A DNA stretch of 64,000 nucleotides from JAWWPY01 sp964412845 (GTDB lineage: Bacteria > Actinomycetota > Actinomycetes > Streptosporangiales > Streptosporangiaceae), in assembly GCA_964412845.1 (NCBI GenBank), contig CAYPQM010000002.1, forward strand, positions 31,234 to 95,233, written 5' to 3'. The translations under genes were made by a program, and so were the position numbers. Positions within the stretch are counted from its first letter, which is position 1. The number at the start of each line of letters is the position of its first letter. The notes below the pieces were generated by a model. The model had not been told where the DNA came from. It did no database searches and worked only from the letters and a program-made list of their open reading frames with translations. Of the stretch, positions 33,296-41,469 are shown in pieces.

Positions 33296-34489
33296 TCAGT
33301 AGGCTGTTGAGACGAAGTTGGTGACGGTCGCTGCGAAGGCGCCGCCGTCGGTGGCGTTGTAGATGCCGTCGATGTCGAAGGACGCCGTGACGTAGATGTC
33401 GTCCCAGGAGACCTGGCCCTTGTTCCAGCCCGACTTGGTCGACGTCATGGTGATCACCGAGCCGCCGAGGACGACTGGCTGGGTGAGGACGGCCGTGCAC
33501 GGCTGCTGGAGGTACTGCAGGTACAGGTTGAGGTCGGCGTCCGACTCGAAGAGCGCCTTGTACGAGCCGCTGAAGTCGAAGACGCCCTGGAAGGTCTCCC
33601 GGGGCTGCTGGACGCCGTCGGAGCTGTGGATCGCCTCGACCGGCCGCTTGAGGGTCATGTCGTAAGACAGGCCGCGGGTGCTTGAGGCTCCCCCGTTGGT
33701 CATCGTCCACTGCCAGCCCAGGGCGGGCTGCACGGGCGAGAAGCTCGGCCCGACCTGGTCGGCGACCTCGGCAGACAGCCAGCCGGTGAACTTCGCCGAG
33801 GCGGTCACCATGGCCTTGGGGTCGATCTTGATGCCGAGCTCGCTGCACTTGCAGCCGGGGAAGCCGCGCGAGTGCGACGGTAGGCCGTTGGCGACCACGT
33901 CGTACTTCGTGAAGCTCCAGCTGGTCTGCGCGGCCGCGGGGTTCTGCTTGAAGCTGTGCGTCGACTGGGAGATCACCGAGCCGCCGGCTGCGGTATGTGC
34001 GTAGCGGGTGCCGGTCGAGGGCGTGGTGACGTTCGCGGTGTAGGGCCCGGAGCCGGAGACGGTCCCGATCTGGACGTACTCCAGGTTCGCGCCGCCGGTG
34101 TCGGAGATCTGGATGATCGCGTTGTTGCCGGGGTTGGCTGTGAAAGACAGCGGCGATCCGCCGAGGCCTCCGCCGACGACGCAGTCCGCGGTGAGGGTGG
34201 TGGTCACGCCGGCTGTGGTGACGGTGTCCGGCCCGATGATGGCGCGGAACAGGTACGGGAGCGCGTCCGCGTACGCCGCCATCTCGAAGTCGAACGAGCT
34301 CTGACCGGGCCCCTGGTAGAGGCCCTGGAGCCCGGTGTCGTTGTTCCGGAAGCTCTCGTCGCGCAGCGGGTCGTAGACGTCGACCGCATCGCACTTGGTC
34401 ACGGCGAAGTCGAACCCCGGGGCCAGGTAGCTGCCCTGCGCGCTCTCCTTCCGGCCGCCGATGTATCCGAGCCGAGAAACAGAGCTCAT
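33296..34489 (-). CDS. major tail (tube) protein
   Basis: This 397-residue protein lies directly before the chaperones, the tail-tube position. GRKESAQGSYLAPGFDFAVTKCD at the start and DLNLYLQYLQQPC near the end are typical of actinophage tube proteins. At about 400 residues it is longer than simple tubes, leaving room for a surface domain around residues 90-180 (GPDTVTTAGVTTTLTADCVV). It overlaps the preceding stop. Confidence 0.78.
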   Translation of the reverse strand: MSSVSRLGYIGGRKESAQGSYLAPGFDFAVTKCDAVDVYDPLRDESFRNNDTGLQGLYQGPGQSSFDFEMAAYADALPYLFRAIIGPDTVTTAGVTTTLTADCVVGGGLGGSPLSFTANPGNNAIIQISDTGGANLEYVQIGTVSGSGPYTANVTTPSTGTRYAHTAAGGSVISQSTHSFKQNPAAAQTSWSFTKYDVVANGLPSHSRGFPGCKCSELGIKIDPKAMVTASAKFTGWLSAEVADQVGPSFSPVQPALGWQWTMTNGGASSTRGLSYDMTLKRPVEAIHSSDGVQQPRETFQGVFDFSGSYKALFESDADLNLYLQYLQQPCTAVLTQPVVLGGSVITMTSTKSGWNKGQVSWDDIYVTASFDIDGIYNATDGGAFAATVTNFVSTAY

Positions 34490-34773
34490 GCCGACTCACC
34501 TCCGGGTTCGATGGCCGGCTGAGCGGCGGGCTTCTTGGTCTTGGTGGCGGGGGCCTGGTCGGCGCTCGCCGCGGGGGCGGCCGGCGGTTCGGGCGCGTCG
34601 GCCGGTTCGGGTTCCGGCTCGGGGTCGGGCTCGAGCGATGTGAAGCCGGCCAGGAGCTTGGGCTGGTCGGTCTCTTCGCCGGGGCCGACGGTGAACGGCC
34701 GCCCGTCGGGGTTGTCTTTGGTGGGCCACAGCGAGACGTGCTGCGGGTAGCCCGAGGTGTTGCGCTGGCGCAC
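34486..34773 (-). CDS. small head-tail region protein with acidic proline-rich tail
   Basis: Residues 1-45 (SGYPQHVSLWPTKDNPDGRPFTVGPGE) look like a compact domain seen in actinophage head-tail genes. The rest is low-complexity, with a PEPEPEP run and an alanine/lysine-rich end. The stop overlaps the major tail gene start. No function is known to me. Confidence 0.6.
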   Translation of the reverse strand: MRQRNTSGYPQHVSLWPTKDNPDGRPFTVGPGEETDQPKLLAGFTSLEPDPEPEPEPADAPEPPAAPAASADQAPATKTKKPAAQPAIEPGGESA

Positions 34774-34849
34774 AGCGGACTCCAGACGTGCAGGGGAAAG
34801 GGCGTGCCGAGCCCGCGGGCGGCGGCCAGGGGTGGGGTGTGGCCGGCGG

Positions 34850-35329
34850 TCAGCCGGTGAACTCGAGGTCGTCGGCCTCGTAGGTGATCCGCGCCTCGAA
34901 CGCGCAGGTCGTCATGGACTGCGGGGCGGACAGGAACTGCACGTCGATGGCGGTCGGGTTCTCGGCGACGGACAGGAACGTGCCGTGGGTCTTGTCGCCG
35001 ATCGGGCCGCCGATGCGGGCGATGACGTCGTCGATGGCCTGATCGAAGGCCGCCTGGTCGCTCTCGGCGTTGCCGGAAGCAGCAGAGAGGGTCCAGCCGC
35101 AGATCAGCTCGAAGCCGTAGTGCGGCATCCGGCGCACGTTCGCGGACCGCGTGACCCGCACGGCGCGCCGCAGGACCCAGATCTGGTTCTGCCGGGTCGC
35201 CGGGGTTCGGGGCGCGTAGGCCTGGACGATGTCCCACCGGCCGCCATTGATCTTCAGCAGTGCTGGGAGCCCGTCGCCTGAGGTGGTGAGCCACGCGGTT
35301 TCGCGGGCGACAGCGTCGGCGGTGGACAC
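34850..35329 (-). CDS. probable tail terminator/completion protein
   Basis: The 159-residue product (FELICGWTLSAASGNAESDQAAFDQAIDDVIARI, then FEARITYEADDLEFTG) has the length and helix-strand pattern of tail terminator proteins, which cap the tube and meet the head. Its position just before the tube genes agrees. I see no decisive motif. Confidence 0.55.
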   Translation of the reverse strand: MSTADAVARETAWLTTSGDGLPALLKINGGRWDIVQAYAPRTPATRQNQIWVLRRAVRVTRSANVRRMPHYGFELICGWTLSAASGNAESDQAAFDQAIDDVIARIGGPIGDKTHGTFLSVAENPTAIDVQFLSAPQSMTTCAFEARITYEADDLEFTG

Positions 35330-35336
35330 GGGTCGG

Positions 35337-35897
35337 TCACCTCCGCCGTCGTCTGCGTGAGCTGTGGCGGGTCGATCTGCGGTGGTGGCCGGCGGAGTGC
35401 CGGGCGGCGCGGTGGGAGTGCGCGCGGGCGGCCGACATCTTCGCCCTGCGGGCGGCCTTCTCGGCCGGGGTCATGGCGGCCAGGTGCGCGCGGAGCGAAG
35501 CCGTACGCTTCGCGCTTCGGGCGGCCTTCTCAGCCGGGGTGAGCTTGGCGTTCGCCGCCTTGAGGGCCTTGGAGAGCTTGGCCGTGCGCGCCGCGCGCTG
35601 CTCGGCGGTGAGCTTCGCGTTCGCGGCCCTCATCGCCGCCGACTGCTTGGCCGCGCGCGCGGCCTTCTGGGCCGGGGTGAGTTTCGCCAGGGCGGCCTTG
35701 CGTTTGGCGGCCATCGCCGCCTTGCGCGCGGCGCGCTGCGCCGGCGTCATCGCGGCCAGCTTCTTCTTCATCGCCGCGACGCGCTTGGCGGTCTCGGCCT
35801 TCTTCTGCGCCGCAGTGAGGTGGTTCCAGCGCGCCTTCATCCTGGCGGCGAGTGCGGCCCGGGCCTTGGGCGAGAGGTGGTGCTTTGCCTTGGCCAT
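35337..35897 (-). CDS. Lys/Ala-rich histone-like repeat protein
   Basis: This 186-residue, extremely basic protein is built of about six repeats of roughly 21 residues on the theme L(T/A)xAQ(K/R)AARxAKxxAAxRAAxAK, preceded by MAKAKHHLSPKARAALAARM and ending in the Arg/His run HHRRSTRHSSRRRRRR. The repeats would form long amphipathic helices able to bind DNA or acidic capsid surfaces. It sits among head-tail joining genes. It resembles histone H1-like tails more than any phage structural family I know. Confidence 0.65.
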   Translation of the reverse strand: MAKAKHHLSPKARAALAARMKARWNHLTAAQKKAETAKRVAAMKKKLAAMTPAQRAARKAAMAAKRKAALAKLTPAQKAARAAKQSAAMRAANAKLTAEQRAARTAKLSKALKAANAKLTPAEKAARSAKRTASLRAHLAAMTPAEKAARRAKMSAARAHSHRAARHSAGHHRRSTRHSSRRRRRR

Positions 35898-35900
35898 TGG

Positions 35901-36557
35901 CTACTCGCGCATGTAGGGCACGAGCATGCTCTGTGCCTTGATCCGCAGCACGTCAGGGTCGTGGCCGTGGTCGCCGAGCGGATCGAGCTCGTCGATCACG
36001 TAGGCGGCGCCCAGATACTTGCAGGCGCGGACCAGGTCGGCCGGGACCGTGCTGTAGCCGCCGGAGTAGGTGACGTGCACCCGGGAGCCGACGGGCAGGA
36101 ACAGGCCGAGCTGGAACCAGACGTGCCCGGAGTCCGGGTCCGGGCCGTCGAGCAGGGTCGTCACGGTCTGGGTGCCGCCGTAGGAGCGGACGATGCTGAT
36201 CGAGATGTTCGAGTACGTCCAGTACTCGGGGTGCCGCGGGGCGAACTCGTTCAGCCAGATCTGCCGCACCTGATCGCTGGAGTTGAGCGAGGCGGCGTAG
36301 GACTGGCCGATCGCGCCCTTGATGTCCAGCGGGAGATTCGCCGAGTCGCTGAGCTCGTCGGGATCGATGCCCTCAGCGCGGTGCGACTCGGTGATGGTGA
36401 ACGGGGCCAAACGCCGAGAGCACATGCCCTCCAGCTCCCGGGTGGCCTCGATCAGCGCCTGGTCGATCGCGTCCGTGGAGTAGTTGCGGACGAGGTCGGC
36501 GAAGGCGCCGTTCTCGAGCTGGGCGCGGGTGGCGAGGGGAATCGGAGAGTCTGACAC
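35901..36557 (-). CDS. head-tail connector (gp6-like) protein
   Basis: The 218-residue protein begins LATRAQLENGAFADLVRNYSTDAIDQALIEATRELE, the helical pattern of gp6-like adaptors. It contains a beta section (HVWFQLGLFLPVGSRVHVTYSGGY) followed by VPADLVRACKYLGAAYVIDEL. It lies between the capsid and tail genes, where the ring below the portal is encoded. Confidence 0.7.
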   Translation of the reverse strand: MSDSPIPLATRAQLENGAFADLVRNYSTDAIDQALIEATRELEGMCSRRLAPFTITESHRAEGIDPDELSDSANLPLDIKGAIGQSYAASLNSSDQVRQIWLNEFAPRHPEYWTYSNISISIVRSYGGTQTVTTLLDGPDPDSGHVWFQLGLFLPVGSRVHVTYSGGYSTVPADLVRACKYLGAAYVIDELDPLGDHGHDPDVLRIKAQSMLVPYMRE

Positions 36558-36585
36558 CGGTCATCCCTCCTGCGTCCGCGGCGTT

Positions 36586-36993
36586 CTACTTGCCCTTGCC
36601 TCGTGGCTTGGGGGCTTCGACGACCGGGTCGGCCGGCGCGATCTCGGACAGCTCGGGTTCGGTGGGCGGTTCGTCCGGCTCGGGCTTCGATTCAGCCGCC
36701 GGCTCGGGCTCGGGTTCGGCGGCAAGCTCGGGCTCGGGCTCGGGTTCGGCCGTCGGCTCTACGGCGGCCTCGTCGGTCGCCGCAGGCAGCGGCTCATCGG
36801 TCGCACCTTCGTCCTCTGGGTCGTCGTCCGGCTCGTAGATGACTGTGAAGCCCTCCGCGGAGCCGAGTTCGGCCAGAACGTAGTCGGGGACCTGGATCGC
36901 GGCGCCGTCGGTGGGCCACGAGTAGAGCCAGGGGCCGTTGGGTCCGTAGCCGGCGGCGCTGCCCGCGCGGGTCTTGGCCAGAAGTGCGGCCAT
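36586..36993 (-). CDS. small head-region protein with acidic repeat tail
   Basis: From the ATG nine bases after GGAG the product has 135 residues. Residues 1-55 (GPNGPWLYSWPTDGAAIQVPDYVLAEL) form a compact domain; the rest is an acidic Pro-Glu tail (EPEPEPELAAEPEPEP) ending in KPRGKGK. It follows the capsid gene and may be a head decoration or joining protein. Confidence 0.6.
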   Translation of the reverse strand: MAALLAKTRAGSAAGYGPNGPWLYSWPTDGAAIQVPDYVLAELGSAEGFTVIYEPDDDPEDEGATDEPLPAATDEAAVEPTAEPEPEPELAAEPEPEPAAESKPEPDEPPTEPELSEIAPADPVVEAPKPRGKGK

Positions 36994-37058
36994 GCGTATC
37001 ACTCCAGGGGACGGGCGGAGCCCGGGTGGTCCGGGCTCCGCCAGATGGGTGTCTGGGC

Positions 37059-38423
37059 TCAGACCGCGACGGCAACGCGGGACAGGCGTCCGGTGTACTT
37101 CGGGGCGCGGACGGCCAGGGTGGTGTCCGACACCAGCGCGTAGGGCAGCGAGTCCGGCGACGCGGTCGTCGGGTAGACGTCGATCGGCTGGAGCTCGCGG
37201 ACCCAGGGGCGGACCACGAAGTTCCGGTCCCGGGAGATCAGGTAGATGTTCTCCAGGCCGCGGCCCACCGGGTACATGCCGGTGTTCGTCCCGTAGTACT
37301 GCGTCGGCAGCGTGCCCGGGGCGGTGGCGCCGTTCATCGGCACCAGCGCAGTGCCGGTGTCGACGATTGAGGTGGTCAGGATCGGGGTGACGCCGTCGGC
37401 GCCCAGGCCCACGGTGGCGTCGACGTAGCCGAGGAAGGTCTCGGCGCCGGCGGCGGTGGAGCGGTAGACCTTGAGCAGGGTCGGCTGGGCCCCGTCCAGG
37501 CCGCTCGGCGTGGAGAAGCTCAGGGTGACGGTCGAGGTGGAGCCGGTGGTGGTCTGGCTGACCTCGGCCGAGGCGATGACCTCGCCCTGGCGGGCGATGA
37601 CCGCGCCGAGCCGGTACCAGTAGGTGTTCGCCGCCAGGGTGCCGCCGGTGCCGGCGGTGGCCGTGGTGACGGAGCCGACGTTGTAGTTGCGGGCGGACAG
37701 CATCGAGCTCTTGATCAGGGGGATGTCGCGGTAGGTCGGGACGATCAGACCCGCGGCGACCTCGACGCGGTCGGCGAAACGCTGCTGGTTCTGTAGCAGC
37801 TGCGCGATCTTGCTGATCGCGGTGTTCGACATGACCATCATCCAGGTGTCGTCGAACACGTTCATGGCCGCGTTGGTCTCGACCATGTCGATCAGCTCGT
37901 CCAGCATCGCCAGCGTCAGCGTGTTGCCGGTCTGGTCGATCGCGTTCTGCGCGCCGCCGGAGTAGGTCGAGACCTGGGTGTCCAGGCCGTCGAACTGCGG
38001 CGCCGCACCGGTGACGGTGGAGGCGGAGTTGCCCCACAGGATGCCGGCCTCGGTGTCCCAGGTCAGGCCCCGGATGGCGCCCTCGATTTCGGTGGTGCGC
38101 AGGTTCTGGATGACCTGCTTGGTGACCTGCTGGGCGTAGCCGGTGACGGCGCCGACCACCTGGAGGTGCTTGATCTGGAAGCTGTTCTGCACGTAGGTGC
38201 TGGTGCTGACCGGGCGCGCGCCGCCGTCGGGGACGAATCCGCCGCTGGCGACCTGGTTTCGGTTGTTCCAGTAGTACGTGTCGGAGTCCCACTTCTGGCT
38301 CGGCAGCGAGCGCACCAGCGGGGAGTAGCGCCGCTGGTACTCCAGCAGCATCGGGTCGATGATCTTCGGGACGAGTGCGGATGCACCGGCCGCGGTCAGA
38401 GCCTCGCGGAGCTCGGAGGTCAT
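37059..38423 (-). CDS. major capsid protein, HK97-fold, with inserted beta domain
   Basis: The 454-residue protein has capsid features: IDPMLLEYQRRYSPLVRSLPSQKW, SFQIKHLQVVGAVTGYAQQV, LTLAMLDELIDMVETNA and a C-terminal DRNFVVRPWVRELQPIDVYP. An insert at about residues 250-345 (AANTYWYRLGAVIARQGEVIAS, LLKVYRSTAAGAETFLGYVD) resembles an Ig- or fibronectin-like fold that would decorate the shell. The gene follows the protease and a hairpin. Confidence 0.82.
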   Translation of the reverse strand: MTSELREALTAAGASALVPKIIDPMLLEYQRRYSPLVRSLPSQKWDSDTYYWNNRNQVASGGFVPDGGARPVSTSTYVQNSFQIKHLQVVGAVTGYAQQVTKQVIQNLRTTEIEGAIRGLTWDTEAGILWGNSASTVTGAAPQFDGLDTQVSTYSGGAQNAIDQTGNTLTLAMLDELIDMVETNAAMNVFDDTWMMVMSNTAISKIAQLLQNQQRFADRVEVAAGLIVPTYRDIPLIKSSMLSARNYNVGSVTTATAGTGGTLAANTYWYRLGAVIARQGEVIASAEVSQTTTGSTSTVTLSFSTPSGLDGAQPTLLKVYRSTAAGAETFLGYVDATVGLGADGVTPILTTSIVDTGTALVPMNGATAPGTLPTQYYGTNTGMYPVGRGLENIYLISRDRNFVVRPWVRELQPIDVYPTTASPDSLPYALVSDTTLAVRAPKYTGRLSRVAVAV

Positions 38424-38471
38424 GGTTCGCCTGTCTTTCGGCAGCGAGGGCTGTTAGGCCCTGGAATGGCG

Positions 38472-38495
38472 AAAGCCCCCGGTGACGGGGGCTTT
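38472..38495. terminator. hairpin between protease and capsid genes
   Basis: The perfect inverted repeat AAAGCCCCC-GGTGAC-GGGGGCTTT could attenuate upstream transcription, so that the capsid gene, needed in large amounts, is expressed separately. A new promoter would then lie at 38424-38470, but I cannot identify one. Confidence 0.55.
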
Positions 38496-38599
38496 CAGGG
38501 GGATGGCGGGGGTTGACCATCGCTGCCGTGCGCGGCACCGGCCCCGGCGTCGGGGCTGGCGGTCGTAGGGTCTTGCGGGAGTACCGGCGGGGCGGCGGG

Positions 38600-40327
38600 T
38601 CAGCGCGGGAGGGCGCGGTTGCCCATCACGTACTGGTCCAGCTGCGGACCGAAGTAGGCCTGGCGCTCCTCGGCCGTGTACTTGTGCAGCGGCTTCTGCG
38701 GCCAGCTCTCCGGCAGCGCGTCGCCGTTGTCGGCCTCCTCGAGGTCCTGGGCGGCGCCGCTGACCAGGCCCTTGCGGCCGGGGCCACGGCCGGACTCGAC
38801 GATGTCCTGGATCATGCGTGTCCGCTCGGTGGCCAGGCGCTCCTCGACGATCCGGGCGATGCGCTGGTCGTCGGTCTCGGTGACCTGCGCGGCCGGGGCC
38901 GGGGCGGCCTCGGTGGCCGCGGGCGCCGCGGCGGCGGGGGCCGCCGGGGCTGCGGCGGCCGGCGCGGTGCGGGCCAGGAGCGCCTCGAACTGCTCGGCGG
39001 TCAGGGTGATCGGGGCGGCCGCGGCCGGGGCTGCCTCGGCAGCCGGGGCGGTCTCGACCGCCGTGGTGGTGGGCTCGGTCACGACCGGCTCCTCCGTTTC
39101 GGTGTGGGGGTCGGCGGCCGGGTCGGGCGCCGCGGTGGTGGTTTCGGGGGCGGCGTGCTCGCCGGAGTCCGGGGTTCCCTCGGCCGGGTCTTCGGCTTCG
39201 GCCAGCTCGGGACCGTCGGGGGTGCTCTCCAGCCGCTCGGCAGCGGTCTCGCCCATGGAGCCATCGGTGTCCTCCGCGTCGGCGCCGGGGACGTCCATGT
39301 CGCCGTCCATGTCCGGGTCGATGGCGGTCAGGCAGGCCACGGCGCCAGCCATCGCGGCCTTGCCGATCAGGTCGAGGTCAGCGGGGTCGACGCAGTAGGA
39401 GGAGACGGAGATGTTGATCGGACCGTTGGACAGCGAGATGCAGAAGCTGCCGCGCTCGCGGTCGTCCAGGTAGTGCTCGGCGAGCTGCTCGGTCTCGGTG
39501 ACGACGCCGATGCGGTCGATGAGCCAGCCCTCGTCGGTGGAGATCTCCACGCCGAAGCGCTTCAGCGCCGACTTGATCCGCTGCTTGATCCGCTTGAGCT
39601 GCGGGCCGGTGTAGGGCTTGGCGTTGTCGGCCTGGTGGATGTACGACCAGGCGGCCTTGGCCTGGGCCTTGGTGTCCAGGGCGTAGCGCTTGGCCTTGTC
39701 CGGCTGGTAGCCGGGGTCGGCGTACGTCGACGCCTTGGTCTGCGGCGCCGCGGCGGCGCCGGACTTCAGGGGCGCGGCAGCCTCCTGGATCTGCGAGGTC
39801 ACCAGTGCCTCCTGGACGGATTCGTAGATCAGGGCCCGGCCGTCAGATTCGGCGAGGCGCTTGACGTTGTCGATGACGGCGCCGGCGACGCCGGGCTTCC
39901 GTGTGAAGTCCAGACCGTCGAGTTCGAGGTCGTCGGCGGTCTCGACGGGCTGGCCGTCGTGCAGCTCTTGGCGCGGCTGGCCCATCCAGGCGCCGCGGAT
40001 CGAGGTGTTCCGCAGGAACGGGTCTCCGCCGTCAGTGTCGATCAGGCCGGCGATGGTGTGGCCGTGCGTGGTGTCTGCGATGTCCGCGCTGAAGCGCGCG
40101 GAGCCGTCCTCGGCCAACGTCATGCCGGTGAGCCGGCCGACGATGTGGGTGGAGTCGTCCTCGGCCGCGTGGTGGGTGAGCATCGTCATCGGCGCGGAGC
40201 CGTCGGCGATGCGGGCCTGGGCCCGGGCAACGGCCTTGGCGATGGCCTCGCGGGTGTAGAGCCGGCCGTTGCGGCTGACGCCGGGGACCAGCGCGGTGCC
40301 GGTGATGGTCGCGATGCGCTTAGCCAC
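38600..40327 (-). CDS. capsid maturation protease fused to scaffold-like tail
   Basis: The 575-residue protein begins with a prohead-protease-like domain (ITGTALVPGVSRNGRLYTREAI, THIVGRLTGMTLAEDGSARFSADIAD, FLRNTSIRGAW). The middle (KAAWSYIHQADNAKPYTGPQLKRIKQRI) is a helical segment found in many phage head proteins. The C-terminal 250 residues are acidic, Ala/Pro/Glu-rich and coiled-coil-like (EQFEALLARTAPA, RIARIVEERLATERTRMIQDI), like a scaffold removed on maturation. Confidence 0.72.
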   Translation of the reverse strand: MAKRIATITGTALVPGVSRNGRLYTREAIAKAVARAQARIADGSAPMTMLTHHAAEDDSTHIVGRLTGMTLAEDGSARFSADIADTTHGHTIAGLIDTDGGDPFLRNTSIRGAWMGQPRQELHDGQPVETADDLELDGLDFTRKPGVAGAVIDNVKRLAESDGRALIYESVQEALVTSQIQEAAAPLKSGAAAAPQTKASTYADPGYQPDKAKRYALDTKAQAKAAWSYIHQADNAKPYTGPQLKRIKQRIKSALKRFGVEISTDEGWLIDRIGVVTETEQLAEHYLDDRERGSFCISLSNGPINISVSSYCVDPADLDLIGKAAMAGAVACLTAIDPDMDGDMDVPGADAEDTDGSMGETAAERLESTPDGPELAEAEDPAEGTPDSGEHAAPETTTAAPDPAADPHTETEEPVVTEPTTTAVETAPAAEAAPAAAAPITLTAEQFEALLARTAPAAAAPAAPAAAAPAATEAAPAPAAQVTETDDQRIARIVEERLATERTRMIQDIVESGRGPGRKGLVSGAAQDLEEADNGDALPESWPQKPLHKYTAEERQAYFGPQLDQYVMGNRALPR

Positions 40328-40529
40328 GGCGGCCTCCTCGCGGGGTCTGGAGGACGGCTCGGGCGTGTGCCTTGGCGATCGCGTCCTTGGCGATGTCGGC
40401 GACGGCGGCGCGCACCTGCCGGTCGGAGCGGATCAGCTGGATCAGGAGGTCGCGCAGGCCTTCGTCGTCCGCGTCGGGGTTGGTGTCGGCCAGCGCGGAG
40501 GCGGCCCGCACTCGGCGGGGGGTGTGCAT
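40320..40529 (-). CDS. hypothetical head protein, 69 residues
   Basis: A short helical protein (LRDLLIQLIRSDRQVRAAVADIAKDAIAKAHARAV) that overlaps the protease start by eight bases. No family is recognised. Confidence 0.5.
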   Translation of the reverse strand: MHTPRRVRAASALADTNPDADDEGLRDLLIQLIRSDRQVRAAVADIAKDAIAKAHARAVLQTPRGGRRG

Positions 40530-40530
40530 G

Positions 40531-40983
40531 TCAGCTCGACACGCCGATCAGCGCGGTGACGGTCGGTGAGGTGCCGCCGGTCAGGGTGGTGAGGTTCGCG
40601 CGGACGTACCGGGCCGGGGTGTTGGACGCGGTCGCCACCGCGGTGCCCGAGGTGTTCGACGTGGCCGACCCCAGGGAGTACCAGTTCGTGCCGTCCAGGG
40701 AGCCCTGCAGCTGGACCCCGCAGCCGGACGGGCCGCCGGCGACGGTGACCGCCATGCTGAAGTTCCCGTGGCAGACGCCCAGGTCGTAGGGTGTGCCCCC
40801 GCCGGTGGCGGCGGCGGCGGCCAGAGAGCTCAGCGGCAGAAGGCCGGCGCCGACGGACAGCTTGCCGTAGACCGGCGCCGGCGAGGCGCCGACCGCCGTG
40901 GCCAGCGAACTGGCGCCCGTGACGGTGGATGCGATCGGGTAGCCGTTGTCGTCGTAGTTGGTGGAGATGCCGTTCTTGGCCAT
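40531..40983 (-). CDS. beta-rich virion protein, 150 residues
   Basis: Residues 70-150 (GNFSMAVTVAGGPSGCGVQLQGSLDGTNWYSLG, ARYVRANLTTLTGG) resemble the beta-sandwich of phage decoration or fibre-associated proteins, with the SxDGTNWYxLG signature. It lies in the head region next to a similar gene, so a capsid decoration protein is the best guess. Confidence 0.6.
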   Translation of the reverse strand: MAKNGISTNYDDNGYPIASTVTGASSLATAVGASPAPVYGKLSVGAGLLPLSSLAAAAATGGGTPYDLGVCHGNFSMAVTVAGGPSGCGVQLQGSLDGTNWYSLGSATSNTSGTAVATASNTPARYVRANLTTLTGGTSPTVTALIGVSS

Positions 40984-41042
40984 GGCGGCCGCCTTTCGAG
41001 GTCAGTGAGGGTGCGGGCCGGGAGGCGGCCGGGCGGTGGGGA

Positions 41043-41444
41043 TCAGCGGCCGTACAGCGAGACGACCGTGCCGGTGAAGGTCGGGGTGGCGGTGCCGCCG
41101 ACGGTCCAGGAGATGCGGCCGTACTCGGGCAGCACTACCGGCATCAGGCCGGTGCCCGACGGCAGATGCAGGCCGGCCGAGCCCGATGCGGACCCTGCGC
41201 CGGTGAGCTGCGGGGTCGCGTGGAGGATCTGGGTGAGCCAGTTCCCGGCGGCGTCCTGCAGGTCCAGGTAGACGTCCAGGGTCGGGTTGGTGCCGGTGGC
41301 CGCGGTAACGGAGACTGCCAGCCACAGGGAGTTGACGTACCGCAGGTCGATCGGGGTATTGCCGGAGTTTCCGCTGGCTGCCAGGGTCGTGCCGGGGTTG
41401 CTCCGGTTCGACCACAGGAGCTTCGCGGACGGGGTCGAGTGCAC
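41043..41444 (-). CDS. beta-rich virion protein, 133 residues
   Basis: This small protein has a sandwich-like pattern (DLRYVNSLWLAVSVTAATGTNPTLDVYLDLQDAAGNWLTQIL) and a hydrophobic end (FTGTVVSLYGR). Its layout is like that of its downstream neighbour, and the two may be distant paralogues of a head-decoration fold. Confidence 0.58.
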   Translation of the reverse strand: MHSTPSAKLLWSNRSNPGTTLAASGNSGNTPIDLRYVNSLWLAVSVTAATGTNPTLDVYLDLQDAAGNWLTQILHATPQLTGAGSASGSAGLHLPSGTGLMPVVLPEYGRISWTVGGTATPTFTGTVVSLYGR

Positions 41445-41469
41445 GGGTGCTCCAGGGTGTGGCGTGTGG

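Noticed and set aside
38513..40789. 758-codon open frame on the plus strand
   Set aside because: It is antisense to the protease-scaffold gene and its low-complexity Ala/Pro/Glu tail; the Gly/Arg/Val-rich product has no recognisable domain.
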